NCBI GenBank assembly: GCA_049583715.1
Contig: JBAUWJ010000041.1
Span: forward strand, 16,766 to 80,765
Direction of reading: 5' to 3'
Length of the DNA stretch: 64,000 nucleotides
Origin: JAANXG01 sp049583715
GTDB lineage: Bacteria; Pseudomonadota; Gammaproteobacteria; Arenicellales; JAANXG01
A program made the translations under genes and the position numbers. Of the stretch, positions 8,503 through 16,815 are shown one piece after another. The notes below the pieces were generated by a model. The model did no database searches, was not told the origin of the DNA, and was given only the letters and a program-made list of their open reading frames with translations. The number at the start of each line of letters is the position of its first letter. Position 1 is the stretch's first letter.

Positions 8503-9143
8503 CAGATATCCAACACCGTCTCCGTGTACCGGCAGGTGCCCCGGGCCTTGATGATCTCCAGCTTCAGCCCCCGCGTTTCACGGCTCAAGCGAAGCCGCAG
8601 GGCAGCGGGGCCGCCGTCCCAGTCTCGTTGACGGTTTACCTTCCGCCACAATATGCATAAAGCCTCGCCCCCCTCCGCAGCCAACTGCAGGCGGCGCACC
8701 GCTCCCCCGGAGAGTGTCCGGGGCCAGGCCAATATCAGCCCGCACGCCCTGTTGTGCAGAAGCTTCTCGGCACACCACGGGATCTGCCGATCCGCTTCCT
8801 TCCCGAATCCGGGATTCGACAACACCCGGCAAAGACCCATGTTCAGCCCGTTCGATGCCAGCGCCGGCGGATAGGGGGCATGCGGAGGGGCGATCCAGGT
8901 CACGTAATGACCAAGCTGGTGGTAATGCACCATCAAGGGCAAAAACAGGCTCAGCTCACCGATTCCCCAGTCGGAAACCGCCACCTCCATGACCGCGCCC
9001 CGCGGCCAGCCGCGATAGGGAAGTATCCTGTCCAGGGAAGGGAAGCCGGTAGCGATCCCTCGTTCCGCGCCCGCCGCTCCTTCCCGGCTCCCTTTCCAGA
9101 GCCTGCGCTGGCGAAACAACTCGTGAAGTGAATCCGCGGCCAT
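8502..9143 (-). CDS. imuA: ImuA, RecA-like mutasome component
   Basis: A 213-residue ImuA/SulA-like protein. FPSLDRILPYRGWPRGAVMEV followed by GIGELSLFLPL is typical of ImuA. The Walker A region is degenerate: Gly-Ile-Gly-Glu replaces the GKT/S core, as is common in this family. It forms an SOS-induced mutasome with ImuB and DnaE2 and, in other bacteria, contacts RecA. It is the first gene of an imuA-imuB operon with its own LexA box 7 nt upstream of the ATG. The start is fixed by the LexA box and promoter, which leave no room for an upstream start. Confidence 0.9.
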   Translation of the reverse strand: MAADSLHELFRQRRLWKGSREGAAGAERGIATGFPSLDRILPYRGWPRGAVMEVAVSDWGIGELSLFLPLMVHYHQLGHYVTWIAPPHAPYPPALASNGLNMGLCRVLSNPGFGKEADRQIPWCAEKLLHNRACGLILAWPRTLSGGAVRRLQLAAEGGEALCILWRKVNRQRDWDGGPAALRLRLSRETRGLKLEIIKARGTCRYTETVLDI

Positions 9144-9149
9144 GATGAT

Positions 9150-9178
9150 ACTGTATTTATATCCAGTAATCCTGACAA
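9150..9178 (-). promoter_or_regulatory. Putative sigma70 promoter of imuA
   Basis: Minus-strand TTGTCA (9173-9178), a 17-bp spacer and TACAGT (9150-9155). Transcription starting 6-7 nt later would begin at or next to the ATG, so the mRNA may be leaderless. Confidence 0.55.
9151..9166. promoter_or_regulatory. LexA (SOS) box of imuA-imuB
   Basis: CTGTATTTATATCCAG differs from the consensus CTGT-N8-ACAG at one position of the right arm. It overlaps the putative -10 hexamer and lies 7 nt upstream of the imuA ATG. Confidence 0.85.
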
Positions 9179-9224
9179 GACAAATTTTTCAGATTTCGTT
9201 GGACGGGAACAGGGGGTGGATCCC

Positions 9225-9328
9225 TGCAAAGAGAAAAAACGAATTAAAGTAAATTATCGAAATTCCATATTTATTATTTAAAATTAAATGGTTATATTAT
9301 ATTTATAATGTATTACATAAGAATTCTA
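9225..9328. other. AT-rich island
   Basis: About 100 bp made almost entirely of A and T, rich in ATTTATTATTTAAAATTAAA-type runs, within otherwise GC-rich DNA. It lies between the stop of the helix-hairpin-helix gene and the imuA promoter. No terminator hairpin is obvious. It could be a curved or easily melted element, or a foreign remnant. Confidence 0.6.
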
Positions 9329-9826
9329 GCTGTCTGAAGAGGCCTTCTTCCCCGACTTCCGCCTTTTCCGCCCGCTCTTCGTCTTCTTTCCCACGGCCCT
9401 GGCGCCCGGGATCCCGTCGACTCCCACCGTGGTCGCTTTCGCTCCCGTACGCCTCACCCCTGTCTGCCGTCGAGGCGCCGGTGGCCTGGCACCCGCTTCC
9501 AGCAGCTTCCGGGCCTGAGCGACCCACGCCTCCCGATCGATCCGGCCCTTGAAATTCAACATGCCGTTCATTCGCTCGATGTCCTCGGGAGTGAGTTGCG
9601 CGATCTGTCGCAGGTTCGTGATGCCGAGCTCGTTCAGCTTCCTCTCCAGGGTCGGGCCGATGCCGTTGATCAGGGTCAACTTGTCCTTGTCGCCGGATGA
9701 CTGGAACAACACGGGTGCCTCCGGCTGCTTCTTCCTGAGGTAGAAACGCCATATGACGATGGCGAGCACGATGAGGACCGCGAGTGCGGATAGTGAGACC
9801 AGCAAGGTTTCCGCTGGATGATTCAT
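9326..9826 (-). CDS. Membrane-anchored helix-hairpin-helix protein with basic tail
   Basis: A 166-residue protein. Residues about 6-28 form one transmembrane helix (LLVSLSALAVLIVLAIVIW). Residues about 45-85 contain a helix-hairpin-helix domain (LTLINGIGPTLERKLNELGI) of the type annotated as 'predicted 5' DNA nuclease, flap endonuclease-1-like'. The last ~60 residues are Lys/Arg/Ser-rich and would bind nucleic acid. The HhH motif binds DNA non-specifically; no nuclease active site is visible, so catalytic activity is doubtful. The ATG at 9826 was chosen; an in-frame GTG lies 12 nt upstream. It is downstream of fadJ on the same strand with a 69-nt gap, and the AT-rich island follows it. Confidence 0.75.
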   Translation of the reverse strand: MNHPAETLLVSLSALAVLIVLAIVIWRFYLRKKQPEAPVLFQSSGDKDKLTLINGIGPTLERKLNELGITNLRQIAQLTPEDIERMNGMLNFKGRIDREAWVAQARKLLEAGARPPAPRRQTGVRRTGAKATTVGVDGIPGARAVGKKTKSGRKRRKSGKKASSDS

Positions 9827-9895
9827 GATGGCCACCACCGTTCAGGAGATGCGTCGGGGAGGCTGCTGGCGGCTCCCGTTCTCGCGGCAGCGGCT

Positions 9896-12079
9896 TCAGG
9901 GACGGTCATCGTCATGAAAGGACCGGTCCGAGCCGGCGTACTTCACCAGTAAAGGGGCGGGCTCGAAGCGCACACCCATGTGGTGCGCCAGGGCATTCAA
10001 ACGCTCCACCACGTGCCCGGCACCGACACTGTCGACGTAGCGAAACGGGCCTCCCCGGAAAGGCGGAAAGCCGAGTCCCAATACCGCGCCGACGTCGCCG
10101 TCGGCGGGCGACTTGATGATGCCTTCGCCCAGGCAATGTGCTGCCTCGTTCACCATCTGCAGGGTGCATCGTTCGGTAATCGCTTCGAGGTCGAACTCCC
10201 GGTTCGCCGAGACACCGAGCAGCGGGTACACGGCTTCGTCGGGCGCCCGGCGGCCTGTTTTCCCACCGCTGGTATACAGGTAAAGGCCCCGGCCGTTCTT
10301 CCTGCCCAAGCGTTGATCGGCGATCAACTGGTCCATGCACGGCGAAGGGACCATTCGCCCGCCGAAGGCCGAGGACAGGGTATGAGACACCTTCTGTCCG
10401 ACATCGATCCCGACTTCGTCCAGCAGGGCCATGGGACCGACGGGGTAGCCGAAGTCCAGCAGGGCCTGGTCGATGAGGTCGATGGGCGCACCTTCGAGAA
10501 GCAGGCAGGTGGCCTCGTTGATATACGGCCCCAGTATTCGTGAAGTGTAGAATCCCGGGCCGTCGCGAACGACGATGACGGTCTTGCCCTGCTGTCTGCC
10601 GAGGGCAACGCAGCTCGCGGTGACCCAAGGCGCCGTCTTCTCAGAGACCACGATCTCCAGCAGCGGCATCTTCTCTACAGGGGAGAAGTAATGCATCCCT
10701 ATGATGTTCTCCGGGCGCTGGCTGCGGGCGGCAATCTGCGCGATGGGCAGCGCCGAGGTGTTGGTGGCGAAGATCGTCCGGTCCCCGGTGTGCCGCTCCA
10801 CTTCCTCCACCATCTTCTGCTTGAGTGTGAGGTCCTCGAAGACAGCCTCCACGACCACCTGGCAGTTGGCAAACCCGCTGTAGTCCAGCGTGGCGGTCAA
10901 CCTGCCAAGGATCTGATCGCGCTCCAGGGCCGTGATGGAGCGCCGTTTGACACGCCCGTCGAGGTCGTCGCGGATATGCTTGAGGCCGCGCGTCAGGTTC
11001 TTGTCGTTGATATCCTTGAGGCGCACCGCCTTCCCCGCCCTCGCGAGCGAAGCGTAGGCGATGCCCGCGCCCATCAGACCGGCGCCGAGCACGCCGACCT
11101 TCGTGATGACTTCCGGGCGGACCTCGGCGTCGCCGACGGTGCTCTTCTTCAGCCTGTTGGTGGCGAGAAACAGCCGGATCAGTTGCCGGGCCTGGGGCGT
11201 GACGACCAGCTTGCCGAAGGCCGCGGCCTCCGCCGACTCTCCACGCCGGGCGCCGGCTTCCAGCGCGGTCTCCACCACGTCCAGGATCTTTCCCGGCGCC
11301 GGATAGTTACCGCGTGTCCTGGCCAGGGTCCGTTTTCGTGCTCGATCGAGGACCAGGCTCCGCCCGATGGGGTTGCCGGCCAGAGCCCAGTTCCGCAAGG
11401 CCCGGGGCGACAGCCACGACGCCGCCCCGCCCGCCGGGTCTCCGGGCCGGCTTGCGATCCTGCGGCCCAGCCTCACCGCCGCCTCCATCAGGATCTCCCG
11501 CGGCACGCAGTCGTCCACCAGCCCGATGCGCCGGGCGTCGCCGGCGTTCGCCTGGCGTCCCGTCAGCAGCAGATCCAGGGCCCGCTCGACGCCGACCAGG
11601 GCCGGAAGCCGGTGGGTGCCGCCGCCTCCCGGCAGGAGGCCGAGCTGGACTTCGGGCAGCCCCAGCCGGGTCTTTTCATGATCGGACGCCACCCTGCCGT
11701 CGAAGGCCAGCGCGAGCTCAAGGCCGCCGCCGAGGCAGGCGCCGTGAATGGCCGCTACCGTGGCGGGCTTCAGGGCGGCGATACGCCCCTGGACCCGCTG
11801 GGAGGCCTCGGAAAGGGCCCTGCCCTCCTGCGAGTCGCGGACTGCGAGCAGCATCTCCAGATCCGCTCCGGCGACGAAGCTGTCGGGCTTGCCGGAGGCG
11901 AATATCAGCACCCGGATCTCCCGGTCCACCTCCACGTCCGCGAGCGTCTCCTCGAACTCGTCGATCAGGCCCGGCTTCAAGGTATTGACCGCGCCGCCCG
12001 GATCGTCCATCCACAACACGGCGACACCGCCGTCCCGGTGCTCCAGCGACAGGATGGACCGGCTGGCGGGCTCGTTCAT
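9896..12079 (-). CDS. fadJ: Fatty acid oxidation multifunctional protein, alpha subunit (FadJ type)
   Basis: 727 residues with enoyl-CoA hydratase and L-3-hydroxyacyl-CoA dehydrogenase activities. The N-terminal crotonase domain (about 1-200) has the oxyanion-hole block HGACLGGGLELALA and the catalytic glutamate block GLPEVQLGLLPGGGGTHR. The NAD-binding motif VGVLGAGLMGAGIAYASLAR lies near residue 330. The C-terminal dehydrogenase helical domains follow, including NTSALPIAQIAA and GMHYFSPVEKMPLLEIV. It begins immediately after the fadI stop codon, so the pair is one operon encoding the beta-oxidation complex. The FadJ/FadI pairing rather than FadB/FadA is inferred from gene order and from the type of thiolase. 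Confidence 0.95.
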   Translation of the reverse strand: MNEPASRSILSLEHRDGGVAVLWMDDPGGAVNTLKPGLIDEFEETLADVEVDREIRVLIFASGKPDSFVAGADLEMLLAVRDSQEGRALSEASQRVQGRIAALKPATVAAIHGACLGGGLELALAFDGRVASDHEKTRLGLPEVQLGLLPGGGGTHRLPALVGVERALDLLLTGRQANAGDARRIGLVDDCVPREILMEAAVRLGRRIASRPGDPAGGAASWLSPRALRNWALAGNPIGRSLVLDRARKRTLARTRGNYPAPGKILDVVETALEAGARRGESAEAAAFGKLVVTPQARQLIRLFLATNRLKKSTVGDAEVRPEVITKVGVLGAGLMGAGIAYASLARAGKAVRLKDINDKNLTRGLKHIRDDLDGRVKRRSITALERDQILGRLTATLDYSGFANCQVVVEAVFEDLTLKQKMVEEVERHTGDRTIFATNTSALPIAQIAARSQRPENIIGMHYFSPVEKMPLLEIVVSEKTAPWVTASCVALGRQQGKTVIVVRDGPGFYTSRILGPYINEATCLLLEGAPIDLIDQALLDFGYPVGPMALLDEVGIDVGQKVSHTLSSAFGGRMVPSPCMDQLIADQRLGRKNGRGLYLYTSGGKTGRRAPDEAVYPLLGVSANREFDLEAITERCTLQMVNEAAHCLGEGIIKSPADGDVGAVLGLGFPPFRGGPFRYVDSVGAGHVVERLNALAHHMGVRFEPAPLLVKYAGSDRSFHDDDRP

Positions 12080-13402
12080 TCAGGCGGCTTCCAGAACCAT
12101 GGCGGCACCCAGTCCCCCAGCGGCGCAGGCGGTGCACAGCGCGAACTGCCCGCCGGTGCGTTTCAGCTCTTTCAGCGCCTGCATGATCTGGCGGGCGCCC
12201 GTGGCTGCGAAGGGGTGGCCGAGGGAGATCGAGCCACCGTTGGTGTTGAACCGGTTCCAGTCGATCTCCCCGATCGCCCGGTCCCTGCCGAGATGCTCCC
12301 GCGCGAAATCACGCGACTCGAAGGCCCGGGTGTTGGAGAGGATCTGGGCGGCGAATGCCTCATGCATGTCCACGACGTCGATGTCGCCGAGGCAGAGGCC
12401 CGCACGGTCCAGCGCGACGGGCGTCGCGAAGCTCGGGCCCATGAGCATCTGCCAGTTGGGATCGAGGGCCGCGTAGGCGTAGCTTCTGATGTAGCCGAGC
12501 GGGGTATATCCATCGGCCAGCGCCTTGTCTTCGCGCATCAGGACCAGGGCGCTGGCCCCGTCCGTGAGCGGCGAGCTGTTGCCGGCGGTGACGGTGCCGT
12601 ACTTGCGGTCGAAGACCGGCTCCAGCTTCGCGTACGCTTCGAGCCTGGAGTCCGGGCGAACGAGGTTGTCGCGCACACAGGCTTCGTATTCGGGGGGGAC
12701 GTAGGCGTGCATCACGTGGTCGTCGAAGAAGCCTTCGTCCCAGGCGCGGCTGGCGTTCATGTGGCTGCGGTGCGCGAATTCGTCCTGGGCCTCCCGGGAG
12801 ATCCCATTCTCCTTCGCCATCTTCTCCGCGGCTTCACCCATGCTGTACTCCGACGACGGCTCGCGCAGCGCGGGCGGTACCGGGATGATGTCCCGGGGCC
12901 GCAGTCCTTTGAGCGCCGCCAGGCGCTGCCCCAGGCTGCGGGCCTTGTTCGCGGCCACCAGCGCGTCTGCCAGTCTTCTCGAGACCGTGATCGGAACATC
13001 GCTGGCGCTTTCCGCGCCGCCGCACACGCCGCAGAGGATCTGCCCCGCCATGATGGACTCGGCGATGTCGGTAGTGCTCTGGTAGCCCGTGGCGCAGGCG
13101 CGCGAGACGCTGTAGGCGTCCGTCGAAGGTCTCATCCCGGTGCCGAGGACGACCTCCCGCGCGATATTGGGTGCCGTCGGGGTGGGTATCACCTGGCCGT
13201 ATACGACGCGCTCGACCTGTCCCGTGTCCAGCCCCGTTCGCTGCAGCAGCTCCGCCACCACCAGCTTGCCGAGGTCGCGTGCGGGCAGGACCTTGAAGGC
13301 GGTACGCTCCTTGACGAAAGGCGTGCGCAGGCCGGCGACAACGGCGATACGCCGCCCCGTCACTGTGGCATTCCGGTCGCTCGTCGGGGCCTGATCGTTC
13401 AT
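12080..13402 (-). CDS. fadI: Acetyl-CoA C-acyltransferase (3-ketoacyl-CoA thiolase, FadI type)
   Basis: 440 residues, close to the 436 of E. coli FadI. The enzyme cleaves 3-ketoacyl-CoA with CoA to acetyl-CoA and a shortened acyl-CoA. The nucleophilic cysteine is in VSRACATGYQS, the conserved histidine in GHPFAATGARQ, and the second catalytic cysteine in CTACAAGGLGAAM. The ATG at 13402 was preferred to an upstream TTG (13456) because family homology starts with GRRIAVVAGLRTPF. It is the first gene of the fadI-fadJ operon and is divergent from the acyl-CoA synthetase at 13577. No fatty-acid repressor operator could be identified in the 174-bp divergent gap. Confidence 0.96.
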   Translation of the reverse strand: MNDQAPTSDRNATVTGRRIAVVAGLRTPFVKERTAFKVLPARDLGKLVVAELLQRTGLDTGQVERVVYGQVIPTPTAPNIAREVVLGTGMRPSTDAYSVSRACATGYQSTTDIAESIMAGQILCGVCGGAESASDVPITVSRRLADALVAANKARSLGQRLAALKGLRPRDIIPVPPALREPSSEYSMGEAAEKMAKENGISREAQDEFAHRSHMNASRAWDEGFFDDHVMHAYVPPEYEACVRDNLVRPDSRLEAYAKLEPVFDRKYGTVTAGNSSPLTDGASALVLMREDKALADGYTPLGYIRSYAYAALDPNWQMLMGPSFATPVALDRAGLCLGDIDVVDMHEAFAAQILSNTRAFESRDFAREHLGRDRAIGEIDWNRFNTNGGSISLGHPFAATGARQIMQALKELKRTGGQFALCTACAAGGLGAAMVLEAA

Positions 13403-13576
13403 CAATGGGTCACGGTGTCCGGCTCCGACGCTAAGCACCCGGCCCTGCACTGTCAAGCACTGCTCCCGCCGTGCCCGGGCGTCAAAACCGCTACAATAGA
13501 GCGCTGCGGGGCGGCGCCGCGAAGCCGGCCCGGATCACCTTTTACCAGCCACCTGAGCGAAGCGGCGAGTCGACAC

Positions 13577-15094
13577 ATGTCCCGAACCCTGCAAGAGCTG
13601 CTCGAGGCGGGCGCGGTCGATGACCCGGCCCTCCTCGCCCCGGAAAGACCTCCACTGGATTTCGCGGGATTACGCCGCCAGTGCGCTCGAACCGTGGAAT
13701 CACTGAACGCACTGGGTATCGGCCGCGGCGACCGGGTCGGAATCGTCCTGTCGAACGGGCCGGAAATGGCGGGCAGCTTCCTGGCCGTGGCGCACGCCGC
13801 CACCACGGCGCCGCTCAATCCGGCATACCGGCGCTCGGAGCTGGAGTTCTATCTTTCCGACATCGGCGCCAGGGCGGTGGTCGTGGAGCAGGACGGCGAT
13901 ACGCCCGCACGGCAAGCCGCACGTACGCTGGGCATCGCGGTGCTCGAGCTGCATCATTCCCCGGACGATCCCGCCGGCGTGTTCGAGCTCGATGGTCCGC
14001 ACCTCGGCAGCGCGGCCCGGACGGGGCACGCCGCGGCCGACGACATTGCGCTCATCCTTCATACTTCCGGTACTACCTCGCGCCCGAAGATCGTGCCCCT
14101 GACCCACGCCAATCTCACGGCGTCGGCCCGCAACATCGCCGCCGCCCTGAGGCTGGAGGCGCGGGACCGATGCATGAACGTCATGCCGTTGTTTCACATC
14201 CACGGGCTGGTCGCCGCGATCCTGGCCTCCCTGGGCGCCGGGGGCAGCACCTACTGCACGCCCGGATTCAATGCCTTGAAGTTCTTTGCCTGGCTGGCCG
14301 ACGCCCGCCCGACCTGGTACACGGCGGTGCCCACCATGCACCAGGCGGTCCTGCAGCGCGCGGCGAGATCACGCAGCATCATAGAGGCGCATCCGCTGCG
14401 GTTCATACGCTCGTGCTCGGCGGCTTTGCCGGTGCCGGTGATGCATGATCTAGAGGAAACCTTCGGCGCTCCGGTCATCGAGGCCTACGCCATGACCGAG
14501 GCCGCTCACCAGATGACCTGCAATCCCCTGCCGCCCGCCCCGCGCAAACCGGGCTCGGTGGGTATCGCGGCGGGTCCGGAGGTGGCGGTCATGGACGGCG
14601 ACGGTCGAATCCTGGACGCCGGCCGCACCGGTGAGATCGTCATCCGCGGCGAGAACGTTACCGGCGGCTACGAAAACAATCCCAAGGCGAACGCCGAGAA
14701 TTGGACCAACGGCTGGTTTCGAACGGGCGACCAGGGCGTGATGGACGAGGACGGCTACCTGCGCGTGACGGGCAGGCTCAAAGAGATCATCAACCGCGGC
14801 GGCGAGAAAGTCTCCCCCAAGGAAATCGACGACGTCCTGGTGGAGCATCCCGCGGTCGCACAGGTGGTGACCTTCGCCGTTCCTCATCCCAAGCTCGGCG
14901 AGCAGATCGGGGCGGCCGTCGTCGTCGCCGAAGGGCGCAACATCGACGAAGCGGAGCTCAAGGCCTTTGCCGCCGAACGGCTGGCTCCCTTCAAGGTGCC
15001 CGAGAAGATCGTGTTTCTCGAGGAGATACCCAAGGGCCCCACCGGCAAGCTGCAGCGCATCGGCCTGGCCGGGAAGCTTGGATTGGGATCTTGA
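13577..15094 (+). CDS. AMP-forming acyl-CoA synthetase
   Basis: A 505-residue ANL-superfamily enzyme that activates a carboxylic acid with ATP and CoA. The P-loop-like motif LHTSGTTSRPKIVPLTHANL, the A5 motif EAYAMTEAAHQM, and the hinge and C-terminal Lys region GRLKEIINRGGEKVSPKEID ... PKGPTGKLQR are all intact. The FNALKFFAWL ... PTWYTAVPTMHQ and SCSAALPVPVM segments are closest in memory to the Pcs60/AAE3 (oxalyl-CoA synthetase) branch, so the substrate may be short or a diacid rather than a long-chain fatty acid. The ATG at 13577 matches the domain start; the open frame upstream is antisense to fadI. The next gene overlaps it by TTGA. Confidence 0.9.
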   Translation: MSRTLQELLEAGAVDDPALLAPERPPLDFAGLRRQCARTVESLNALGIGRGDRVGIVLSNGPEMAGSFLAVAHAATTAPLNPAYRRSELEFYLSDIGARAVVVEQDGDTPARQAARTLGIAVLELHHSPDDPAGVFELDGPHLGSAARTGHAAADDIALILHTSGTTSRPKIVPLTHANLTASARNIAAALRLEARDRCMNVMPLFHIHGLVAAILASLGAGGSTYCTPGFNALKFFAWLADARPTWYTAVPTMHQAVLQRAARSRSIIEAHPLRFIRSCSAALPVPVMHDLEETFGAPVIEAYAMTEAAHQMTCNPLPPAPRKPGSVGIAAGPEVAVMDGDGRILDAGRTGEIVIRGENVTGGYENNPKANAENWTNGWFRTGDQGVMDEDGYLRVTGRLKEIINRGGEKVSPKEIDDVLVEHPAVAQVVTFAVPHPKLGEQIGAAVVVAEGRNIDEAELKAFAAERLAPFKVPEKIVFLEEIPKGPTGKLQRIGLAGKLGLGS

Positions 15095-16065
15095 AGATCT
15101 GTATCTACGGGGCCGGGGCCATCGGCGGCTACCTGGGTTTCAAGCTCGCAGCCGGCGGCCAGGCCGAGGTGTCCTTCATCGCGCGCGGCGAGAATCTCGA
15201 GGCGTTGCGAATGAAGGGTTTGACGCTGCGCGAAGGCGCAGGGGAACAGACCATCGCCGTCGAGGCCACCGACGATCCATCCACGCTCGGCGCACAGGAT
15301 TACGTCGTTGTCGCCGTCAAGGCGCAGGCGGCGCCGAAGATCGTTTCCGCGATGCGGCCCCTGTTGGGCCCGGGGACGGCCGTGGTCACGGCCATGAACG
15401 GCATGCCGTGGTGGTATTTCTACAAGCTCGAGGGGCCCTTCGAGAACACCATACTGCACAGCATCGACCCGGGCGGTGTGCAGTGGGAGGGCATAGGGCC
15501 GGAGCGCGCCATAGGGTGCGTCGTGTATCCGGCGGCGGAGCTTGCGGCTCCGGGTGTGGTGGAGCACCACTACGGAGATCGCTTCATACTCGGGGAACCC
15601 AGCGGCGAGAGGACGGAACGCGTGAACGCCTTGAGCCGAGTGATGAACGCCACGGGTTTGAGGGCCCCCGTGCGCGACATCCGGGAGGAGATCTGGCTCA
15701 AGCTGTGGGGCAATCTGTGCTTCAACCCGATCTCGGCCCTGACCACCGCCACGCTGGACGTTATCGCCACCGACCCGGGAACTCGTGCGGTCGCCCGCGC
15801 CATGATGGTGGAAGCCCAGGCCATCGGCGAGAAGGTCGGCGTCAGGTTCAGGCTGGGCGTGGACAAGCGCATCGAGGGTGCGGCGTCCGTCGGGCCTCAC
15901 AGGACCTCCATGCTCCAGGACCTCGAGCGTGGCCGCAGCATGGAGATCGACGCACTGCTGACGGTCGTTCGCGAGATGGCGAAAATGGTGTCGGTGCCCG
16001 CCCCCACCATTGATACGGTGCTCGCTCTGGTCCAGCAGCGGGCCCGCATGGCGGGCTGCTATTGA
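15091..16065 (+). CDS. Ketopantoate reductase (PanE/ApbA) family protein
   Basis: 324 residues. The N-terminal Rossmann motif CIYGAGAIGGYLGFKLA binds NADPH, and the C-terminal ApbA domain contains the conserved helical block EIWLKLWGNLCFNPISALT. Family members reduce 2-dehydropantoate to pantoate in coenzyme A synthesis, but many paralogues act on other 2-oxo or 3-oxo acids. Coupling to an acyl-CoA synthetase (TTGA: TTG start overlapping the upstream TGA) hints at a related catabolic step rather than vitamin synthesis. The start could only be this TTG or a later one, as the Rossmann motif begins four residues in. Confidence 0.85.
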   Translation: MKICIYGAGAIGGYLGFKLAAGGQAEVSFIARGENLEALRMKGLTLREGAGEQTIAVEATDDPSTLGAQDYVVVAVKAQAAPKIVSAMRPLLGPGTAVVTAMNGMPWWYFYKLEGPFENTILHSIDPGGVQWEGIGPERAIGCVVYPAAELAAPGVVEHHYGDRFILGEPSGERTERVNALSRVMNATGLRAPVRDIREEIWLKLWGNLCFNPISALTTATLDVIATDPGTRAVARAMMVEAQAIGEKVGVRFRLGVDKRIEGAASVGPHRTSMLQDLERGRSMEIDALLTVVREMAKMVSVPAPTIDTVLALVQQRARMAGCY

Positions 16066-16084
16066 GCTCCTGCCGGGCCGCGTC

Positions 16085-16669
16085 ATGAGCGAGCAGCGAC
16101 TGGTGCTGGCGTCCTCGTCGCCGTTCCGACGCATGCTGCTGGAACGCCTCGGCATCCCTTTCGATGTGGTGGCACCCGGTGTCGACGAAACCAGACGGCC
16201 GGGCGAGCGGGTGCTCGAATACGTCCGTCGCCTGGCACTGGAAAAGGCTCATTCGGTGGCCAGAGAGCGCCCGAATTCGCTGGTGATCGGCGCGGATCAG
16301 GCGGCGGTTCACAGAGGCGCCATCGTGGGCAAGCCCTCGGGGCATGACGAGGCCGTAAAGCAGCTTCTCGACGCCTCGGGGCGCAAGATCACGCTCTACA
16401 CGGGGCTGGCTCTGGTCAATACCGACACCGGGCACGTTCAGAGCGACGTGGTGCCCTACGCGGTCTATTTCCGCACCATCGACCGCGCCGCCGCGGAACG
16501 CTATCTCGAAAAGGAGCAGCCTTACGGCTGTGCCGGCAGCCTGCGCGCCGAGGGACTCGGAATCGCGCTGCTCAGGAAGTTCGAGGGCGACGATCCGAAC
16601 GCCTTGATCGGCCTGCCGCTGATCCGTCTCGTCGAGATGCTGCAGGTCGAGGGTGTCGCGGTCGTATGA
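16085..16669 (+). CDS. Maf family nucleotide pyrophosphatase (YceF type)
   Basis: A 194-residue Maf/Ham1-fold protein. LVLASSSPFRRMLLERLGIPF is the N-terminal substrate loop; VIGADQAAVHRG and GKPSGHDEA carry the conserved acidic and lysine residues of the active site. Maf proteins hydrolyse non-canonical nucleotides; the YceF subgroup prefers 7-methyl-GTP. The YceF assignment rests on overall similarity and on position beside sppA and the rluC/rne locus, as in Pseudomonas. Its stop codon overlaps the start of a 43-residue membrane peptide by ATGA. Confidence 0.9.
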   Translation: MSEQRLVLASSSPFRRMLLERLGIPFDVVAPGVDETRRPGERVLEYVRRLALEKAHSVARERPNSLVIGADQAAVHRGAIVGKPSGHDEAVKQLLDASGRKITLYTGLALVNTDTGHVQSDVVPYAVYFRTIDRAAAERYLEKEQPYGCAGSLRAEGLGIALLRKFEGDDPNALIGLPLIRLVEMLQVEGVAVV

Positions 16670-16797
16670 GCCCCGGCACTTTTCTCCTGATACTGGCCGC
16701 GGTGATCGTCGTGTTCGCCGCCTTCGTGATCAAGTCCTGGTTCGAGCTGTCGAGCACCGGCCGCCGCAAGCGCAGGCGGAAGGACCGCGACCGCTGA
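16666..16797 (+). CDS. Small membrane peptide of 43 residues
   Basis: A short reading frame beginning MSPGTFLLILAAVIVVFAAF. Residues 5-25 form one hydrophobic helix, followed by SWFELSSTGRRKRRRKD, a strongly basic tail typical of an inside-facing anchor. It overlaps the Maf stop codon by ATGA, which argues for real, coupled translation. No function is recognised. It lies tail-to-tail with sppA 18 bp further on. Confidence 0.6.
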   Translation: MSPGTFLLILAAVIVVFAAFVIKSWFELSSTGRRKRRRKDRDR

Positions 16798-16815
16798 CCC
16801 GGCAGGCCTCCGCTC

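Noticed and set aside
10691..13576. A very long open frame on the plus strand ahead of the acyl-CoA synthetase
   Set aside because: It is antisense to fadJ and fadI and has no recognisable domain; GC-rich codon use of the opposite strand keeps it open. The real gene starts at 13577.
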